DNA of 43,899 bases from Insulibacter thermoxylanivorax (lineage in GTDB: Bacteria > Bacillota > Bacilli > Paenibacillales > DA-C8): assembly GCF_015472005.1 (NCBI RefSeq), contig NZ_BMAQ01000010.1:1-43899 (forward strand). The letters are read 5' to 3'. The notes under the pieces are model-generated. The model had not been told where the DNA came from and made no database searches. It saw only the letters and a list, made by a program, of their open reading frames with translations. Numbering within the stretch: position 1 is the stretch's first letter; each line of letters begins with the position of its first letter. Below are positions 40,286 through 43,899 of this stretch, in pieces. A program made the translations under genes and the position numbers.

Positions 40286-40776
40286 GAGTGCCGAACTTCC
40301 AACTGTTCGCCGAGTGGCTGCAAGGCATCGGCATCTTCATCGCCGGCATGATCGTCGGCGCTGCCGTCTTCATGGCGATGTATGTCGAAAACTTCGACTA
40401 TCTCGTACAGCAGAATGAGATTCTGAAAGAAGATAACGAACAGCTCAAAGAACAGCTGGAAAACCACAACCTCGTCAAAAATCCCACCCAGCTCAAAGCA
40501 ATCGATATCTCCATCCACAATCCGCCTTCCTATCCCGATCTCGATGATCTAACCATCACGCAGCTGCAGAAACTCGCAAGAGAAGAGCTGAAATTCATGA
40601 TCGGCCAAGAGATCAAGCGGCTGGAACCGGAACACATCAAGCGCCTGTTCGGCAAAAAGGTTTTCGCCTTAGAGGACGGCAAAGCGAGCTATGTGGTGGA
40701 GATCAACTCCATCTTCATCGCTGATACGGAGATGCGCATCTGGCTCTGGGCCAACCGCTATATGCCCGCCAGCTGA
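40282..40776 (+). CDS. ytrI: Sporulation membrane protein YtrI
   Basis: Partner of YtrH, 164 residues. The start is TTG 40282, 9 nt after GGAGGAGG and overlapping the ytrH stop codon (TTGA), so translation is coupled. It begins MRVPNFQLFAEW, has one TM helix (about 14-33), then a coiled coil rich in Glu, Asn and Gln (about 38-60), and a C-terminal domain (about 90-164) ending MRIWLWANRY, the layout of YtrI in other spore formers. Exact role within the mother-cell membranes is not known. Confidence 0.9.
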   Translation: MRVPNFQLFAEWLQGIGIFIAGMIVGAAVFMAMYVENFDYLVQQNEILKEDNEQLKEQLENHNLVKNPTQLKAIDISIHNPPSYPDLDDLTITQLQKLAREELKFMIGQEIKRLEPEHIKRLFGKKVFALEDGKASYVVEINSIFIADTEMRIWLWANRYMPAS

Positions 40777-41242
40777 AAGCCGATCACGATCGCAGCTGCA
40801 TTATGAAGTAACACCAAAGCCCGAGCCTCGGACGTTAGCAAAGCCGTGTAGAATTCCTCTGCAGCCGCCGATAGACCTGCCTTCTACTTTAGAAGCATTT
40901 GGTTGAGCGGCTGGTCGGTATAGTTGATAGCATACCCTTCAGACCATTCCAAACATTGTGGTACAATGTGGTACAATAAGCGAGAACCTGATGTACGAGC
41001 ATATGCACAACTACGCTGCAACGTGTGCGATCGCCATCGAAATCGTATGAATCTGAAGCTGGTTTTAGCATTTTAGGTAATAGAATCGTGCGTTTGTCTG
41101 CGTTGTAAGATTTGCAGGTGCAGATGTTTGCAGAATTACGTTTTATCAAGGAGAATAATTAGTAAGAGTGCAAAATTAAAAGTTTGCATCGAGAATTAGC
41201 AGTAAGACAGGTTTGCAGGGAATATAAGGAGTGTAAGAACCT
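40777..41242. other. 466-bp gap between ytrI and the ytpI-like gene, with a duplicated -10
   Basis: TGTGGTACAA is duplicated in tandem (40957-40966 and 40967-40976), producing two TACAAT -10 boxes 10 bp apart (40962-40967, 40972-40977). TTCAGA (40938-40943) is 18 bp before the first, so a promoter for the downstream gene is plausible. Four TTTGCA(G/T) words occur between 41111 and 41218. No ORF with an SD is supported. Confidence 0.45.
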
Positions 41243-41680
41243 ATGGTGAGTCATTGGATACATAGCGCCGCAGCATCTATGCTGCCAGTCGTGGCACAAT
41301 CTGCTGCGAAGACAGGCTCGGTCATTGCAGCAGAACCGACACTCGCGGAGAAGTGGAAAAACGGCATATCCCAAACGCAGTTTGTCCTGAATGGGATCCT
41401 GTTGGTTATCGTGATCCTGTGTGCTGTTCTTTCCGTCGTTTACAGCTATCGGTTTCGACGTTCTACGGACAAGGTGATCCGCGGACTGTCTCAAGCGAAG
41501 ATGAACATCAGCATGGGGATCATGCTGATTGCAATTGCCCTTATCCAGATTTTCCTCTTAGAAGAAAGCTGGGTCCGCGCGATTATCGGAGCGATCTTCC
41601 TCCTAATCGGTCTATTCAACCTTTTCGCAGGACTTCGCAATCGACAGATCTACACCATGCTCAGCAAGAAACAAAAATAA
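41243..41680 (+). CDS. ytpI: YtpI-like membrane protein
   Basis: Membrane protein of 145 residues. After about 45 mostly hydrophilic residues come three TM helices (about 48-68, 87-107, 113-130), with YSYRFRRSTDKVIRGL and ISMGIMLIAIALIQ between them, matching the YtpI family of about 100 residues that lies next to ytoI in Bacillales. The N-terminal extension relative to YtpI is unusual; the true start could be farther in. The ATG has AAGGAG at a long 11-nt spacing. It converges on ytoI. Function unknown. Confidence 0.75.
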   Translation: MVSHWIHSAAASMLPVVAQSAAKTGSVIAAEPTLAEKWKNGISQTQFVLNGILLVIVILCAVLSVVYSYRFRRSTDKVIRGLSQAKMNISMGIMLIAIALIQIFLLEESWVRAIIGAIFLLIGLFNLFAGLRNRQIYTMLSKKQK

Positions 41681-41681
41681 A

Positions 41682-42065
41682 GCGTGAGACGATCGTTGCT
41701 GTCGTCTCACGCATAGATTCCGCGATACGCGCAGGCACAGAAGCTGAGTCGATCATATCTGTCGGCTCGCACACCGACTCTGCATCCGTGCGTGCTCACT
41801 CATCTGTCTTCACGCACTGCCTCCGCATCCGAGCGTGCTGAGTCAACACTTTCTGTCGACTCAGTCATCTCACGTGCTCCTGCACATGCCGAGACGACAT
41901 AATCTGTCGACTCACTCACTGATTCCTATCCCGCGCACATTGAGTCAACAGTTTCTGTTGTCTCACGCACCATTCCCGCCTTTACGCACCTAAATCAACA
42001 AAATTTGCCGTCTCACACTGCACTTCACACCCGCACATATTGAATCAACAATATATGTCGTTTCG
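41682..42065. repeat. Array C: eight palindromic units at about 50-bp period
   Basis: The palindrome TGAGTCAACA-nnnn-TGTCGACTCA recurs, with right-arm GTCG positions at about 41701, 41761, 41806, 41855, 41906, 41957, 42007 and 42057 (steps 60, 45, 49, 51, 51, 50, 50). Best units are at 41838, 41889, 41938 and 42038; the first is an 11-bp perfect hairpin (GCGTGAGACGA...TCGTCTCACGC, 41682-41712) that can also terminate the preceding gene. Spacers share a motif like CCGCACAT before each unit. Not related in sequence to arrays A and B, but similar in spacing and form. Confidence 0.75.
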
Positions 42066-42341
42066 CATCACGAAAATCACAACGGCCTGCATCATCCATC
42101 ATCCCATCATCCCATCATCCATCATCATCCGCCATACAGCCTGCCTTTCGCATCACGACATCCCGCGATATCCCGCATCTCGCCACATCCCCCATCACAT
42201 AACTGCCGTGCCGCATCCCATCACACAACCTTCGTTGCGCATTACAACGCGCTGCCGCATCACAAGTGCCGCTCAACTACGATCAGCACACAACATCCAA
42301 CAATCAACATGCCACGATCAGCATCCCATCAACATCTCGCT
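42066..42341. repeat. Low-complexity CATC-rich stretch
   Basis: CATCATCC and CATCATCCC repeat between about 42085 and 42135, then GCATCAC/GCATCCC words recur to the ytoI stop codon. No stable ORF or hairpin is evident. It may be a decayed continuation of array C, since GCATCACGA appears to follow its last unit. Confidence 0.5.
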
Positions 42342-43778
42342 TCAAGACTCATGCTCGATCAGCTGCGCGACCAGGATCGACTTGGCTGCTAAGGCTTCTC
42401 CTGCGAACACCTCCACGTCGACCTTGCCGTATCTGCGGGTGACTTCCAAGACCGTCGGGCGAATCTCAACGGTGCTCTCCATCTGTACCGGCCGCAGGTA
42501 GTGCGTGGTGATATTGTCCAGCACGAGATCGCTGTTCTTCAGATCCTTCACCGCACGATAGGCAGCCTTCATCATCAGCGTCGCCATCACCCCTTCGGAC
42601 ACCGTCCCCATATTGTTCGTCATCAACGGGGTGATCGTTCCGCGGAACATGAGCTGTCCCTTCGGATCGCGGATCTCCTCAAATTCGCTCAAGATCTGAT
42701 CCTCAATCGTCTCCCCGCCCTGCGGCTGCTTCCGTGTATACCTGATCGCCTCCATCACATCTTGCCGATACAGAACAGCGATCAGCTTGCGGTTCACATC
42801 GACGATCGGCAATAGATCGATCCCTTCCCACACCATCATATGCGCAGCAGAGGCAGCCGAAGTCTGCAAATTGGCGGTGATCGGATTGCGGGTCATCAGC
42901 TTGTCCACCTGACAGGCATCCTCTTCCCCTTGAATATCCTTCGAGGTGATCACGCCGATCAAACGATTCCAATCATCGACCACGGGGAATTGCCTGAGCC
43001 CCGTCTCCTCCATCAGGCGGCGCATATCCCCCAGCGTGTTATTCGCCTTAAGCGATATCACCCGCGAATTGAGCGAGACAATATCTTCTACCAACACGAT
43101 CTTCCGCTTGATGTTGTGATCGTAGATCGCACGGTTGATGGTGGAGGCTACAGTAAATGTATCCCATTCACAGGAGATGATCGGCAGGCACAGCTCATCG
43201 GCCAGCTTCTTCGCCTCTTCCGAAGCGTCGAATCCCCCGGTGATCAGCACGCCGGCCCCTTGCTGCAAAGCCCGAATATGTGCGCGGTAACGGTTCCCCA
43301 CGATCAGCAAGCTCTGCGCCTCAATATGCCTCACCATCGCATCCAGCTCCATCGCACCGATGACGAATTTCTGCAGCTGCTTGTCCAAGCCCTTCGCACC
43401 GCCGAGCACTCTTCCGTTCACCATCTCTGCCACCTCGGCGAAGGTAAGATGGTCAAGCTGCCGTTCCCGCTTCTCGATCCGGACCGTGCCGGTGCGCTCC
43501 TTCGTGGCGACGATGCCCAGGTTCTCCGCTTCCTTAATCGCACGGTATGCCGTTCCTTCACTGACTTCCAGCTCGCGGGCGATCTTGCGCACGGAGATCT
43601 TGCTTCCCGGTTTCAGAGAGATAAGATGGCGCAGGATATATTCATGTTTAGTGAGCGGCTCTATCTCCCCTGGATCGGCATGTCCTGTCGTTCCAACCTT
43701 GCTGTTGCCGCCCGCGCCGAGCTCACTCTTGTCAGAAGCTGTACGTCCCTGTTCGCGGCTGTGTTCATCCTTTATCAT
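42342..43778 (-). CDS. ytoI: YtoI: HTH, DRTGG, CBS and hotdog domain protein
   Basis: Multi-domain regulatory protein of 478 residues. Residues about 43-105 form a winged helix (KISVRKIARELEVSEGTAYRAI). About 110-215 is a DRTGG domain, 220-340 a pair of CBS domains (ligand sensing, often adenosine nucleotides), and 350-478 a hotdog thioesterase-like domain (NNMGTVSEGVMATLMM). The same order is seen in B. subtilis YtoI. About 40 extra residues lie at the N-terminus, with a Gly/Ser-rich stretch; ATG 43778 lacks a close SD, so a later start is possible. A strong promoter is upstream. Role not established. Confidence 0.9.
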   Translation of the reverse strand: MIKDEHSREQGRTASDKSELGAGGNSKVGTTGHADPGEIEPLTKHEYILRHLISLKPGSKISVRKIARELEVSEGTAYRAIKEAENLGIVATKERTGTVRIEKRERQLDHLTFAEVAEMVNGRVLGGAKGLDKQLQKFVIGAMELDAMVRHIEAQSLLIVGNRYRAHIRALQQGAGVLITGGFDASEEAKKLADELCLPIISCEWDTFTVASTINRAIYDHNIKRKIVLVEDIVSLNSRVISLKANNTLGDMRRLMEETGLRQFPVVDDWNRLIGVITSKDIQGEEDACQVDKLMTRNPITANLQTSAASAAHMMVWEGIDLLPIVDVNRKLIAVLYRQDVMEAIRYTRKQPQGGETIEDQILSEFEEIRDPKGQLMFRGTITPLMTNNMGTVSEGVMATLMMKAAYRAVKDLKNSDLVLDNITTHYLRPVQMESTVEIRPTVLEVTRRYGKVDVEVFAGEALAAKSILVAQLIEHES

Positions 43779-43834
43779 CTTCTACTGTAGCACCTCATCA
43801 TAAGTAATCTGTATTAATCTGTTGTATTTCTCTC

Positions 43835-43863
43835 ATTATAAAGCGACTCTTGCCGCCTGGCAA
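43835..43863 (-). promoter_or_regulatory. Strong sigma-A promoter of ytoI
   Basis: Minus strand TTGCCA (43863-43858) and TATAAT (43840-43835) with exactly 17 bp between them. The transcript would start near 43828, about 50 nt before the ytoI start codon. Confidence 0.85.
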
Positions 43864-43899
43864 TCCATGATTTCGTATGGTGTGTGTCAAGCAATTGTG

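Overview
This window looks like a chromosomal piece of a spore-forming, low-to-mid-GC Firmicute of the Paenibacillaceae. The evidence is an alpha/beta-type small acid-soluble spore protein behind a near-consensus sigma-G promoter, the sporulation membrane proteins YtaF, YtrH and YtrI, strong AGGAGG ribosome sites with frequent GTG/TTG starts, and Bacillus-like gene order around dnaE-accDA-pyk-citZ-icd-phoPR-polA-mutM-coaE. The gene order is from established knowledge of B. subtilis; no database was searched.

Layout. 1-2080: a secreted AA10 lytic polysaccharide monooxygenase cut by the window edge, a deaminase lacking its N-terminus, a head-to-head ORF of unknown function, and tRNA-Ala(GGC). 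2200-5600: a PadR regulator with a 4-TM protein, ung, nrdR and a SASP gene, with two kinds of intergenic repeat. 5730-11530 (minus): polA, mutM, ytaF, coaE and a lytic transglycosylase. 11770-16310: a HAD protein, then a MarR/MMPL-exporter operon with a palindromic operator. 16480-23930 (minus): the phosphate module phoR, phoP, pstS, pstC, pstA, pstB, phoU, with PhoP-type boxes before phoP and before pstS. 24040-29740: Fe-S fumarase, a YfbR-like 5'-deoxynucleotidase, a second 4-TM protein, icd and citZ. 30180-35100: a thioesterase, pyk, accA, accD and a 62-residue protein. 35450-43860: a YutG/PgpA-like protein, dnaE, ytrH-ytrI, ytpI and ytoI.

Functionally this is mostly core metabolism: TCA entry (citZ, icd, fumarase), pyruvate kinase, the first step of fatty acid synthesis (accD/accA), phosphate sensing and uptake, and DNA replication and repair (polA, dnaE, mutM, ung, nrdR). 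I see no transposase, integrase, cas gene or phage module.

The least expected signal is in the gaps between genes. Two distant intergenic regions (3480-3687 and 30773-31083) carry related palindromic units (core TTTTATCC-TAAAT-TTAGGATAAAA) spaced almost exactly 52 bp apart. A third gap (41682-42065) holds an unrelated palindrome (TGAGTCAACA....TGTCGACTCA) repeated about every 50 bp. They look like repeat-spacer arrays but the repeats diverge and there are no cas genes. I consider them the best candidates for something undescribed.
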